Positions 28,605 to 41,851 of a DNA stretch of 64,000 nt are shown in pieces; position 1 is the first letter of the stretch; each line of letters opens with the position of its first letter. The stretch spans positions 50,179,897 to 50,243,896 of the forward strand of contig CM039505.1 in the NCBI GenBank assembly GCA_022432975.1, written 5' to 3'. This DNA is from Begonia masoniana. Lineage: Eukaryota; Streptophyta; Magnoliopsida; Cucurbitales; Begoniaceae. The notes under the pieces were generated by a model. It was given only the letters and a program-made list of their open reading frames with translations. It was not told the origin of the DNA and made no database searches. The position numbers and the translations under genes were made by a program.

Positions 28605-29340
28605 AATCACCGGCGGTCGATGGTTCGATGAAGCAGAGACGCGCCGAGATTGAAAACGCCGGTTAACAGTTGTTATAGGAATATACCAAAATTTCAGGTT
28701 CCTACGTTTTCGGAAATTTATTTATTGTTCTTTGCTGCAACCGTTAAGATTTTAGTTTCTGGTTGTTATTTTCTTTTTCTCTCTAATTTTGTTTTGCGTA
28801 GAGATGCTTTATTGTTACCTGGATGATTTTCCTATTGGTTTTTGTGTAAGTATGGCCTGTTTGTCTGAAAAATGGAGGAAAAGATACGGAGTAATTGGAT
28901 TGAAATTTTCTTTTGATAGTGTTGTTAACTGACGTTATAGAACTGAAAGATTTTTGAGTGAGCTAGCTGATTGTATGAGGAGCAAGTGCTCTTTTTCCTT
29001 GGACTGTGTTTTATAATTTTCTGAAATACTGTTGGATAAGATATGGACTATATCTAATGCAGTGAAAATGAAATGGGATTTATGTTGGTGAATTTTGTGT
29101 TGGGTGGTACTCGCCGTAGCTCTATTTGATTGGATTTGGTACCGATGTTGAAATTGAAGTTTTCTTAATTATGGATTTAGTTTTTCTTTGTTATTTCTGA
29201 TGAAAATATTTTTTTATTTCTATGACTGTTCAATTTAAGATCTGGTACTATGCCAAAAACAATGAAAATGAAATGGAATCTATGTTGTTGTTTTCAGGAA
29301 ATTAATAATCTTGGGGCAAAACCATATCATTGTGTTTACC

Positions 29341-32300
29341 ATGCCTTACCTTGTCCGGGAGAATCTCTTTATTGGAAATATTGAAGATGCTGCAGAGATT
29401 CTCCAACATGGAATCAGCAAGATCACACATATTTTATCTGTTCTTAGTTCACCTTCAATTTCATTTTTTTCTGAGTGGCGCAGTGATGTAATAATACCCA
29501 CTAAGGAAATTAAGAAGGTCTTTGTTGGAGGAGCTGGAGTTTGTTCAGCTTCTATGGATGAATTAGTTGATGGATTGAAGAGTTCTTTGTCACCCGAGAA
29601 GCTTTTATATGCATTGGAATATGCAGGGAAGGATTTGAAGTCAGTTAGAATGGCAGTGCCAATGAGAGATATGGAGAGTGAGGACCTATTGGATTATTTG
29701 GATGTGTGTTTTGATTTCATTGACAAGAGCAGAAAAGAGGGGTCTGTTTTGGTGCATTGCTTTGCTGGTGTGTCCAGAAGGTATGTGTTAGGGCAGTTCA
29801 ATTGTAGAAGTATCTTTCTATTTTAGTTTGCTACAATCTACTTTTATGTAAATCTTTAGATTTTTTAAGAATAAAATTCTTGATATTGATATTGACGTAA
29901 ACAGTTTTTAAATAATACAACAATTGACAATAAATTAGGAAACTAATTTAAACTAATTGCATGATAATAGGATCTAAATTAGGAAATGACATTTACTACT
30001 ATCTTTGACCAATCTTATGAAATAAATGACATTATTATTGATAGTACAACAATTAATACTAATATAATTCAATAACTCCAACAATCCCTCTCAAATTGGT
30101 GCATAAACATCAAGCATGCTCAACTTGCTTGTAAGAAACTCAAATGTGGGTTTAAACAACCCTTTGGTAAAGATATTGACTATCTGATATTTAGTAGATA
30201 CAAATGGGATACAAAGATTCCCATTGTCAAGATTTTCTTTGATGAAATGTCGATCAATCTCGATGTGTTTGGTTCGATCATGTTATACATGATTATGAGC
30301 AATACTAATGGCAACTTTATTGTCACAAAACAATTTCATTGGTAGTCTCACATCTTTCTTTAGTTCTTTCAGTACACATTGAATCCATAAAACCTCACAT
30401 ATTTCGTTTGCCATAGATCTATACTTAGCCTCGGCGCTACTTCTAGCAACCACATCTTGCTTTTTACTCCTCTAGGTTACTAAGTTGCTCCACGCATAAG
30501 TACAATATCCAGATGTAGATCGTCTATCAACAATAGAACCTGCTCAATTTATTGACTTCACGATCTATAGTTTTCTTGAATAACAATCTCTTGCATGGAC
30601 ATCCTTTCAAGTATCGAAGAATTATGTATGCCGCTTCCAAGTGCCCATCATAAAGATAATGCATGAACTGACTAATCAGACTTTTGGTGAATGCTATGTC
30701 TGGTCGAGTATGAGATATGTAAATTAGTTGCTCGACTAACCATTGATATCGTAAGATGTCAACCTTTTTTCCTCGAACTTTACTTCCCTTTTATATTTGG
30801 ATCAATTGGAGTATCGACAAATTTGCGTCCACTCATTCTTGTTTCTGATAATAGATCAATTTCATACTTTCTTTGTGAAATCATAATGTCTTTTGATGAT
30901 CTTGAAATTTCAATCCCAAGAAAATATCTTATTCCCCAAATCTTTGACTTCGAATTCTCGAGATAATTTATTCTTCAATCTATTAGTTTTTTCGTAATCA
31001 TCACCTGTGAGAATTATATCATCTACATAGACTATCAAGATAGTCATTTTTCCACTAATTGTCATCATAGTGAACATAATGTAATCAGACTGAGTTTGGT
31101 GATATTTCTGACTTACTACAAACTTGGTAAATCTTTCAAAGCAAGCTCTTGGGGATTATTTGAGTCCATAAAATGACTTCTTCATATGGCACCCATTGGA
31201 ACCAAATTTATTTTCGAAGCCCAGAGGAGGTTCTATGTACACTTCTTCTTTCAGATCACCATTGAGAAATGCATTTTTAATATCTAGTTGTTGAAGCAAC
31301 CAATCTAGATTTACTGCTACAGATAATAGAATCTGGACTGTATTAAGCTTGGCTACTGAAGCAAAAGTCTTCGAGTAGACGATACCGTATGTTTGTGTAA
31401 ATCTTCTGGCCACAATTCTCGTTTTGTATCTTCCTAGAGTTCTATCTGCTCTAAATTTTGGAGTGAAAACTCATTTGCAGCCTACACTGCCTTTTGGCAG
31501 TTTTTCAATACTCCATGTTTGATTCTTTTCAAGAACACTCATTTCTTTGAGTATGACCTTTTTCCATTCAGGATGTTTTAAAGTATCTTGTACACTATTA
31601 GGAATCTCAATATCAGATAAATTAGTAGTAAAAGTCGAGAACAAAGGAAACAATTTATCATTTGAAACAAATTGGACAAAAGACATTTAAGAACATGACC
31701 TTTTTTCTTTTATGACGACAATAGGGAGATCATGATCGGGAGATACGCTTGTTACAAGAACATTGTCCGATTTAGATTCTTGGACTTGTTGTAGAGCTTT
31801 GTTGTCTACTTCCTTTTGAGGGAACCTTCTTTCATATACATGTCCAAATAATCTTTCATCTTGCATATATTTTCGACATATTTTTGAGTTTTGATGATCA
31901 ATTATGATATTTATTACTTTTGGCAAAACATTTTATGGTTGTGATGTGGTCGGATTGATAGGCAAAACTGGTATTAAATTATCAAAACTAGGAGAGTCTT
32001 CATTATGATTCTCTCCCTGAAGATTAGGCTTAAAGCATGGCTGGTCCTCAAAAAAATGAAACATTCATAGTGATAAATAACTTTCCAGTTAAAGGATCGA
32101 AACATTTAAATCCTTTTTGGTTTGATCCTACCCATACAAAAATACATTTTTTGCCATTTGGATCAAATTTGCTTACAATTCTATCGAGATTTCGAATAAA
32201 AACAATACACCCAAATATTTTTAGAGGAATCGAAGTGTACAATTTTGAATTTGGAAATACTTGTTGAAGAATTTTAATCGGTGTTTGGTAATTGAGAATT

Positions 32301-35300
32301 TTACTTGGCATTTGATTCATAAGGTATACTTTCCAGTTGAAGAATTAAAACATTTAAATCCTTTTTGGTTTGATCCTACCCCTACAAAAATACATTTTTT
32401 GCCCTTTGGATCTAATTTCCTTACAGTTCTATCTAGATTTCGAATAAAAACAATACACCCAAATATTTTTAGGGGAATCGAAGTGAACAATTTTGAATTT
32501 GAAATACTTGTTGAAGAATTTTAATCGGTGTTTGGTAATTGAGAATTTTACTTGGCATTTGATTTATAAGGTATACATGTAAGGTTGCATTCCCCCCACA
32601 AGTATTTAAAGACATTTGTTGCAAACAAAATAGCTCTAGTAATCTCTAAGATATGCCTATTTTTCATCGATGTTTGGTAATTTTGAATTTGGAAATACTT
32701 GTTGAAGAATTTTAATCGGTGTTTGGTAATTGAGAATTTTACTTAGCATTCGATTCATAAGATATACAACATGTAAGTTTGCATCCCCCCATAAGTATTT
32801 AGAGACATTTGTTGCAAACAAAATAGCTCTAGTAATCTCTAAAATAGCTCCAGTTTTCCTGTCCAAATAATCTTTCATCTTGCACATATTTTTTACCTTT
32901 TTTTTGAGTTTTGATGCTCATTTATGATATTTATTACTTATGACAAAACATTTTATGGTTGTAGTGTGGTCGGATTGATAGACAAAACTGGTATTAAATT
33001 ATCAAAACTAGGAGAGTCTTCGTTATGATTCTCCCCCTAAAGATTAGGCTTAAAAAATGGTTGGTCCTCAAAAAATGAAACATTCATAGTGACAAATAGT
33101 TTTCCAGTTGAAGGATCAAAACATTTAAATTCTTTTTGGTTGGATCCTATCCCTACAAAAATACATTTTTTGCCCTTTGGATCTAATTTGCTTACAATTC
33201 TGTCAGGATTTCAAATAAAAACAATACACCCAAATATTTTTAGAGGAACCGAAGTGAACAATTTTGAATTTGGAAATGCTTGTTGAAGAATTTTAATCGA
33301 TGTTTGGTAATTGAGAATTTTACTTGGTATTCAATTTATAAGATATACAACATGTAAGGTTGCATTCCCCACAAGTATTTAGAGACATTTGTTGCAAACA
33401 AAATAGCACTAGTAATCTCTAAGATATGCCTATTTTTACTCCCCGCCCCACCATTTTGTTGCGGAGTATTATTACAAGAACTTTGTTGAACAATTCATTT
33501 TTTGTTAACATTATCTCTACTATTGTCACTACGCAAAACTTGAATTTTTACCTCGATTTGAGTTTGAATCATATGATAATTTTTTTAAAAAATTTGTTCA
33601 ACCTTAGACTTGTATTTCAATAAATATATCCAGCATACTCGTGTATGATCATTAATTAGAGTAACAAACTATCGATGTCCACGTGAAGTGGGAATCCTAG
33701 AGGGTCTCCAAAGATCACTATGAACCAAAGCAAAAGGTGTTGAAGGTGTATATGGACGTGGTGGATAGGATGTACGATGATGTTTTGCTAATGCACAAAT
33801 TTCACAATTGAATAAAGATGAATTTTTATTTTTAAATAATTGTGGAAACAATTTTTTTTAAATAAAGAAAACTTGGATGTATAAGGTGAAATTGGCATAA
33901 TAAAATATTATTGTTATAAATAGTAGATAAAATGTGCAAGTCGGAAGAAATTTGAACCGGTTTATTCGAGCTAGTGTCCTCCAATCCTCATCGATTCCAA
34001 TCCTTATTCAATTCCAGAAAGTAAAGCCCATTGCTCTCCTTAGCAATTCCAATCATCATCCCCAAAACAATGTTCTGAAACTCGCAATGAGAAGAAAAAA
34101 TTTAACATGACATTTAAGGTCTGAAGTCAGTTTACTAATGGAGATGAGATTACAGTTTAAATTTGGAACATAGAGAACATTAGACAAAATAAAGTTTGAA
34201 AAAATTTTAATATCACCAATGCCTGCAATCGGTGAAAAAGACTCATCGGCTATTCTAACTTTCTTGCCTCCTGCACAAAGTTTATACGTGAAAAACAAGG
34301 TAGAATTTCCAGTCATATGGTAGAGGCCCCATAATCAATAATCCAGGAATTTTTTGATAATGTGGAAACAAAGAAAGAGACATAAGGATTACCATTGTCA
34401 GTAAAGGAGAAAGAGGGAACAAGTGGATCAATTAAAGAAGACTTTGAGGAAATTGAGGATTCAAGTAATTGTACAAGCTGCTCTAATTTATCCTTCATGA
34501 GCCAAATTGTACAAGCTGCTCTTATTCAATTAAAGAAGACTTTGAGGAAATTGGGTTATACAAAAGATAAAATTTATCCTTGTGTCTAATCAACTGAGAT
34601 TTATAGAGCCTTCTCGGATTTTTGAACTCCTCTGGGTAGTCTACCATGCAATTTCCAGCAGGTCTCTTTGGTGTGACAAATTTTTTTATAATGATCGCAC
34701 CATAGTTTTTTCCAGCGAGTGGGGCCACCCAAATCTACTCCATGAATAATCAAGGTGTCGAAGAAGAAGAGTCAGAGTTCTAATTGGAGCTAGAATATTT
34801 TCCTGCATTCATGACTTTCTTGCGGCCTTCTTCGTAGCGAATCTCTGAGAAAACATCACGTGTTGATGGCAATGGACGACTACCAAGGATTATGCCTTTC
34901 GCTTTGTCAAGGTTCCTGTTCACTCATGCCAAAAACATAAAAACCCGGTCATTTTCTTCCTTTTTCTTCTGTCAAGCAAAATCAATTGGACTGTTCCAAA
35001 CTTCGTCGTAGCACTGATCAAAGGCTTGCCAAAGAGAGACCATTTCGTTGTAATATATGGTCACGTCTCAATCGCCTTGTTTAACTTGCCACAATTTTGT
35101 CTTTAACTTAAAAATTTGCAACGAATCAGCGAGGTTTGAGTACATCTCTCAGACGGACTCTCACACTTCTTTGACGGTAGGCAGAAATAGAAACGGCTTT
35201 GCAATAGCTGGTGCCATCAAATTGAGCAGCCAGGCCATAACAAGGGAATTTACAGACCGCCATGCTGGAACCATCCGTCTGCCTCTGGTTTAGGGTTTTC

Positions 35301-38300
35301 ACCAGTTAAAAAACCCAATCTTCCTCTCCCATCAATCGGCAATTTGACGGATTGAGACCACTCTACGTTGTTGGAGCCATTGAGAAGATGAGTTGTAATC
35401 TGCAACGACTTGTTGCCTGAAAAAAATCTGGTGTAGTAGAGATTCCTCCAGTTTCTGGCTTTCTTGTTATTGTGTGAAGACTCTAAAAAATTCTAGACAG
35501 CGTTGTCACTGATTTGCTTTAGCAAAATGAACTTTTAGCATCTGATACCATATAAATTTTTTAAGAATAAAATTCTTGATATTGACGTAAATAGTCTTTA
35601 AATAATACAACAAATGACAACAAATTAGGAAACTAATTTAAACTTATTCCATGATAATAGAATCTAAACTAGGAAATGACATTTATTACTATCTTTGACT
35701 AATCCTATGAAGTAAATGACATTCACACTGGTAGTACATCAATTAATACTAATATAATTCTAAAACTCCAACAAAATCACTTGGTGGAGCTGCAGGCAAC
35801 TAATAGATAGACTGTCTACATCTTCATCTTTATAAAATCCAGAGGATTTTATGAATGTTTTAAGCAATCTTTATCTGCTCATTAAGGAAAATTATTTGAT
35901 GATTACCCTTGTAAGTTTGGAAATCTGAACTACTAATTATATGAACTAACTGATTGTATCGTTGCTAGTGCTTGGAATTAAACCTTAATTCTAATAGAGT
36001 AATGTGTAATAATAGACCGAAAAGATATCACAGAAGAATTTTTCACAATACAATCACGCTCGAGATGCTCATTTTCTTACCTGGTTGCTATCCTGCCCGA
36101 GACTTCTGATTTGTCTCTACACAATTCTACAGTTGGGATGAAATATGAGAATAACAGAAAAAACTGTATTTTTTTTTTAATTTGCAAACAGATGACATAT
36201 TTCTAGCTTCCTAAAGTATAGTCCCTTGTTGTTTTTACTCTTCCTTAGCTTGTATCTCTCCCAAAATTGTTATCATATATTCCTAATACATATTTTTAAT
36301 TACAAAATAATAAATCTTCCTTATTATATGGACTTTACCTTTATTACTAGTTTCATGAATTGTGAATTGTGAAGTTTTTAAGTTTTAAATCTTTATTTGC
36401 TCTTGTTTGTTGCAGTGCAGCTATCATTACCGCATATCTTATGAAAACTGAACATTTATCTCAAGAAGGTGTGAATCAATAGTAATCTGTTTTGAGTTTT
36501 GTTCAAAAGATTGTAACATGCCTGTGGCTTAGTAAATAGATGTCTTTTTGACCTGATTTTGGACAAACTTATTTAATGTTTTGAGTATCTTCATAGCTTC
36601 TTTTATATGAAGATACCGGATATTTTGGTAATTTTTCCTTAGAGCTCATAATGACACATGCTTTTTTATTTCCTGTTTGAACACATTTCTGTAGATGCGC
36701 TGGAATCCTTGCGGGAAATCTGTGAGTTCGTTTGCCCGAATGATGGGTTTCTAGAGCAGGTGATTTATGAATTATATAAAAAGCTTGTTATTGACAATAT
36801 CATATATGGTACATGCGATTGAATCTTTCCTATCTTTTGTTTCAGTTAAAAATGTTCGAGGATATGCAGTTCAAAGTTGATTGTGAAAGCTCAGTGTATA
36901 AGAAATTTCGCTTGAAATTTTTGGGTAAAGCCGTAAAGGTTTCTTTGTTTAATAATGTGGATTTTTTAGCCGTTAGAATATTTTTAGTGAACGATTATGT
37001 TTTGTCTAAATTTCAGGTGAGTCATACAACCGAGGAGAGAAAATTGACAGTTCAAAATTTGGGCCCGATCCAGCAACGTCATCCGTCGTTAAGTCAGAAG
37101 TAGATTCAACTGAAGCAGTAAAAATCAATACATCGCACTTATGTGCATACCGCTGCAAGAAGTGTCGAAGAGTAGTTGCTTTGCAGACTAATGTAGTGGA
37201 TCATATCCCTGGTGAGGGGGAGACATCCTTTGCGTGGAAGAAAAGAAAAAGCGGAAATCCTTTTAACATATCTGAAGAGTCAGAGTGTTCATCCATTTTT
37301 GTTGAGCCCCTTCAATGGATGACAGCAGGTAACTTAACATTTGATTGCTCATTTCATATTATTTTGTTGGCCTACGGTCTGATTAGTGATTGTGCAATAG
37401 GTCCGACTCAAGAAGTATTAGAGCGCAAGTTGCACATCTCGTTCTCGTCTGTTTGATCCTTTTTTCCCTTTTTGCAACTGTTCATTATAGTCTAATGATT
37501 TTATCTTTTGTATAACCCATCTTTTGGTAAGTTGACTTCACGATTGCGTGCTTAAGCACATAGGTTGTCTGTGTCTACTTACCTGAGTTCTAGGAGGAGA
37601 TTGGGTTCAGGGTTGATGATGTCTCGTGGGTGTAGGTTGTCTGTGTCTACTTCCCCTGAGTTCTAGGTGGAGATTGGGTTCAGGGTTGATGATGTCTCGT
37701 GGGTGACTGTCATTTTTGGTTGGTAGTCCTTTGTCGTATTGGAGTTGGGTGAGTGTCGCAGGTGAAGATTTTGTTTCTTGTTTTGTTCCTCATTGGATCT
37801 TTTGATGGATTGCAAGAAGAACGGAAGTATTTTTTTGATGTATTGGAGGCAGATGAGTCTGTCGACTGGACTTTTTCAGATTTCCTGTTTGTTTTGGAAG
37901 GCTAAGCCGGGATTGCTCACTCCTCTTGTATACCTATATTTTAATATACATATTCACTGAAGAAACAAAATAAGAAACTAGCACAAATGGAGTGGAGCCC
38001 AAGATAATTCATTATAGCCAATAAATAGATAATTAACTAATGGTGTGGAGCCATATAGAGATTGAGATGGACTGAGAAGGACCAGATAAGTCAGGGTGGT
38101 CGCTTATATTGGTCAATAGAGTTAAATTACACGTTCTCATCAGCCGAGCTAATTATACATTTGTATGTGCTAATTATAGGAGTCATTTTCGATTTCAACA
38201 ATAAACTCATGCAAGTCCCAACTTATTTTTGGTAGTAGCATAGTGAGAAAGAATTACTTGAATTGTGATGTTATTTAGCTGCTAATAGTTGTTCAATCAG

Positions 38301-38458
38301 CAGTTGAAGAAGGTGCATTGGAGGGAAAGTTGTCTTGTGCTAATTGTGAAGCTCGGTTGGGTTACTTCAATTGGTCAGGTATTCAATGCAGTTGTGGGAG
38401 CTGGATCACACCGGCTTTTCAGCTTCACAAGAGCCGAGTGGACATCAGTTCCATTTAA
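29341..38458 (+). CDS. Dual-specificity phosphatase, DUSP12/YVH1 type
   Basis: Six coding exons: 29341-29780, 36416-36468, 36695-36759, 36846-36924, 37017-37328, 38301-38458, total 368 residues. The N-terminal phosphatase domain begins MPYLVRENLFIGNIEDA. The signature HCFAGVSRS (catalytic Cys140, Arg146) is complete only after splicing, because the first coding intron falls inside the Ser codon right after that Arg. The C-terminal part is the YVH1-type zinc region, with Cys pairs in YRCKKCRR and in SCANCEARLGY / IQCSCGSWITPAF. In yeast and animals YVH1/DUSP12 uses this zinc domain in 60S ribosome maturation; by homology the plant protein may do so too. The first coding intron is 6,635 nt because a copia element sits in it. 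Reading through that donor would end the protein after 25 more codons without the end of the active-site helix. A start at 29311 would add ten residues; 29341 matches the family. Confidence 0.93.
29855..35773 (-). mobile_element. Decayed Ty1/copia element in phosphatase intron
   Basis: LTRs lie at 29855-30083 and 35551-35773 (about 225 bp each), both reading TGTTGGAGTT... on the minus strand. The element is bounded by an exact 5-bp duplication aaatc (29850-29854 and 35774-35778). The primer-binding site TGGTATCAGA (rc of 35541-35550) matches the usual copia initiator-tRNA-Met site, and a purine tract (GAGAGGGAT) abuts the other LTR. Pol pieces run in minus order: protease (34313-34498, WIIDYGAS), GAG-pre-integrase (33669-33851, CEICALAKHHR), integrase, RT (31156-31413, LDIKNAFLNGDL) and RNase H remnants (30250-30750). 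Stops and frameshifts break every domain. It is antisense to the host gene. Confidence 0.92.
31839..33430 (-). repeat. Repeated integrase-3' segments within the copia element
   Basis: The block around 'cttgttgaagaattttaatcg...' occurs four times (about 32220-32330, 32470-32575, 32685-32770, 33238-33350). A longer unit starting 'tgtccaaataatctttcatct' occurs at 31839 and 32862 (offset about 1,020). These are internal duplications of the integrase C-terminal coding region, so the element was rearranged as well as mutated. Confidence 0.8.
37561..37706 (+). repeat. 72-bp tandem duplication in phosphatase intron 5
   Basis: Two adjacent near-identical 72-bp units starting taggttgtctgtgtctactt at 37561 and 37633. 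They lie inside the intron 37329-38300, away from the splice sites. No function is evident. Confidence 0.85.
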
Positions 38459-39868
38459 TCAATCATTTTTCTGGACAGCAACTTTCTTTTGGTAAGCATC
38501 TTTCAGTACATAAATCTCGATACCTCTCGATAATACAAAAAAATTGTTAGATATTAAGTTTAGTTTTTGTACGAATGTGTGTGATCGATGCATGTCAACA
38601 AAGAGTGGTGTGTTAGTGTGTGGAAGAAAGTTGAGAATCTTGGAAGAGAATTTACTTTTCCACATTGCCCAAAACTTGATACGATATAAAATGAAGATGA
38701 TGAAATAGTACATGGTTTGTAAAGTGCTCAATGTTGTTGCTCTTCCTGTATATTGCAATTGGATCATTGATCAATTTTTAGGTTTCGTCGTAAATCTAAT
38801 TGATTACTTCCAATTACGTAAATTAATATAGTTCAAGCAGCACTCAAAGGAAGGGTATTCCCATTTTTTTATCGAAACTTTTGTACTTGAAGCAATGGCA
38901 TCTTCAATTGTCACCTCTTTGGTACTTAAAATGTATTTTCTTACCATCTCTTAAATCACTCTTTCTCTCTGTTGATTGTTGGTACAAGTAGTCGAAAATT
39001 GGGTCTTCCTTGGTGAATTTAAAGAAAGGGAATTTGTTTAGTGTTGTTTTAATGATTCCTCTTGACCGAGTTAGAAAAATAAGAACAATGTTACGTTTAC
39101 TATCTTATTCTACTGTCTTAAAATAATACTGATGTGTCAAATAATAATAAATATAATCAGTTAATTTAGAAAATTAATTGTACCAATCATTGTTTGATAA
39201 GAAGAAGAGAGTAAAAATGAATTGAAAAAGTGACTTGTAAAGAGTATTTTATGAAATTCAAATGTTTAATAAATTTTTATATTGATTATTTTGTTAAATT
39301 ACATAAAAGAACATGATAGTTATTTTTATCTAAACATTATTTCTATCTTAATGTCAGAATCCCGAAGAAAAATAAGATAAAATATACTAAAAGTAAATAA
39401 TTAAAATATATCTAAGAATAAAAAAAAAAGAAATAAAATTTAAATTAGCATTGAATTTTATATGAAAAGGATAATATCATTTTTATTTTACACTAATAGT
39501 GATTATATGATTTTCATTAATTAATTAGTGAAAATTTTATTTTATTTTTTATTTTAATTATTACACTAAATTAATAATAAGTAACAACTGTAACAACTAT
39601 CTTTACTGTGATTTTATTGGAAAACATTAAAAACTCAATTCAGTTTCTAACTAGACCCAACAATATCTTTCATCTTTTCTACACCTTGAAGGGATAAGGC
39701 TATAATAGCATTTCCACTTGTTTTTTTGTACCCAAATAACAATGAAACAATAACCTCCAAAAAACCGGAACAAATTCGCATTGCGGTAGTTTACTTACAC
39801 AGCATTAAGCAGTCGAGATTCCGAACAAAACAACAGAAACTCGAGCTTCGACCTATGGCCACAACATT
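38459..39868. other. Convergent intergenic region
   Basis: Lies between the 3' ends of the phosphatase (plus) and F-box (minus) genes. Holds a MITE-family fragment at about 39085-39230 and AT-rich sequence. No coding frame of substance. Confidence 0.5.
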
Positions 39869-41851
39869 TTAATCAGTTTGACAAATTTTGAGTTGGAGAT
39901 GCTTCCACCTTTTTATCTCTTCCTCTTTGTACAGTTTTCGGATTCCTCCGTAGAACCCATCTTCTTCATCGCCTTTTTCTTGATGATCTCTTCGGTTTAT
40001 CGCCGTTCTTCTCCATCGAGAGCCAACCACATACTGATTGAACTCCAATATCACTTCATCTGAAACGAAACAAACAAACTTTATGCGTTGGTTAGCCTTG
40101 TCTTTCCAAATCCAATTTTATCTATCACAATAAGATCAAAATTATTCAAAAAAAAAAAAGTTCTTATAAGAACATAATATTAAGGGATTATATCACTTAG
40201 CATTTGACAAACCTTTAGTTGCACAAGGCGACATTTCTTAATCTTTAAATAAATCACGAGTGATGTTATGTTTCCAATCTAATTTTACATTTTAGTTCTT
40301 GTCTCCTGACGCAACAAGTATTAATTTGTATAATTATTGACTTATTTAAAATATTTATAATTTATTAGGTTAATTGTATTGACTAATTACTGTCACGTCA
40401 AAAGGTAAGAATTAGAAAGTAAAGGTAAAAAACAAACATAACATTACTTTATCAAGTCGTTTTAGTTTAATGTTCAAATAATTTTCTTACCGTTTTCGTG
40501 GCAATGACAGCAATTCTCATCCCCATCACACGTTTCTACGTGGCCAACGACGCAGTACCACCATCCTTCAAATCAAGACGCATAAAAAACATACATATTC
40601 ATTGTTGAATGCGAGAAAAACGGTTGAAAATCGAAAATATTAGACAGTTTTGCTCGATAATATAATGTAGAACAAAAAAACACACCATAAGGAAATTCTT
40701 TGTTTCTTCTCCATTGAATCTCAACGTGATCTCCAGGTTTCAAGTCGTTCAAGGAATCCGAGGCATGTAACTTGTGCGAAGACGTATTCATCGGCGGGGC
40801 TCGTAATCTTCCCCACTCTATATTTTCTTCCGCCCTTCGTCTTCCGTAAGACGAGTATCTGAAAAGCGGCATAAGTTCCGAGTTCAAATTTGAGCCTCAT
40901 GACGCTAAATCTCCATAATTTTAATCGCATTGAGTGTTTCTAATCTAAGTTTACGTGATTTAATAATTAAATTTTATAATTTGTCAAATAATTAAAAAAA
41001 ATCATACTTGTAATCTTTCTATACCTTGCCACAAACGAATCGCTCTCCGAGTCGTAACACAGCCGTGCATCGTAACACGACAGCATGAACCCGGCAACTC
41101 CATTCTGCGTCTTAACAAAACAAGAATTTCGATAATTTGTCGGCAAACTTTTCCGATAAATCGAATTATAGAGGAGCAGCCATGTTACCTCTCTGTTATA
41201 AACTTGAGCTGGAAACCAAATTCTGCCACTCTCAAGAGACAGATACAAAGCTTTGATTGAATCCATGGCTAAACCAGTACTAGCCTTGCTATCCTCTCTC
41301 TGATCAGTCCAAGAAAAAAGCCAATTGTCGAGGAAATTCCCGTTCGGGCGCCGTTTTTCGCCAATCTGCGAGAGAGTTGGCCGAGTTTTAGAGGATTTAA
41401 GCAAATGCCATTCTTTGTAAGCTAAATCTCCAATTACACAACTCCATTTCCGCTTCATGTGTTTCTCCCAGAAATGATCACTTCTACATAGATCTCTCAG
41501 CGACCGACAAACTTCCGATAATACGCACAATTCGGCCGGCGAAATTAGCTCGATAATGCATTCGAGAGCAAATTCCGGCAAATCCAGGAGTGAATTTTCA
41601 TATTTCTCGCTCACTTTCTCCACTTTTGATCCTAAAATCTTCTTCTTTGCCGGCATTGTGATTGCAGGAATCTGAATGAAACAAATAGCAACCCCACTTT
41701 TTGAGTTAATCGATAGAACGAATCGAGATAATTTCTTCCAGAGCGAAGCTGTAAAAACTCTTTTCTCGCCCTCCCATGGCGGAACAGACTTGTGAAAGAA
41801 GGATTTTGAAAGAAGGATGAAGGATAGGAAGGATATAAGAAAGTAGAGCAT
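39869..41851 (-). CDS. F-box protein, At2g26850/At2g32560 type
   Basis: Four exons: 41025-41851, 40686-40858, 40491-40565, 39869-40059, giving 421 residues. The N-terminus is a hydrophobic stretch ([14 protein letters not shown]), seen also in Arabidopsis members of this family. The F-box lies at about residues 88-136 ([20 protein letters not shown] ... [10 protein letters not shown]). The C-terminal part has the family's distinctive blocks [31 protein letters not shown] and [14 protein letters not shown]...GFYGGIRK. Family knowledge: the F-box recruits SKP1 in an SCF ubiquitin ligase; the substrate of this subfamily is unknown to me. Introns are GT-AG, and exon phases agree across all joins. 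A Met at residue 66 is an alternative start that would drop the hydrophobic leader. A MITE copy sits in the last intron. Confidence 0.93.
40260..40448. mobile_element. MITE in last intron of the F-box gene
   Basis: Ends gatgttatgtttccaatct and caaacataacattac form an imperfect inverted pair. The central block TGTCACGTCAAAAGG pairs with tcctgacgcaaca. It belongs to the dispersed family at 21297 and is contained in the intron 40060-40490. Confidence 0.65.
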
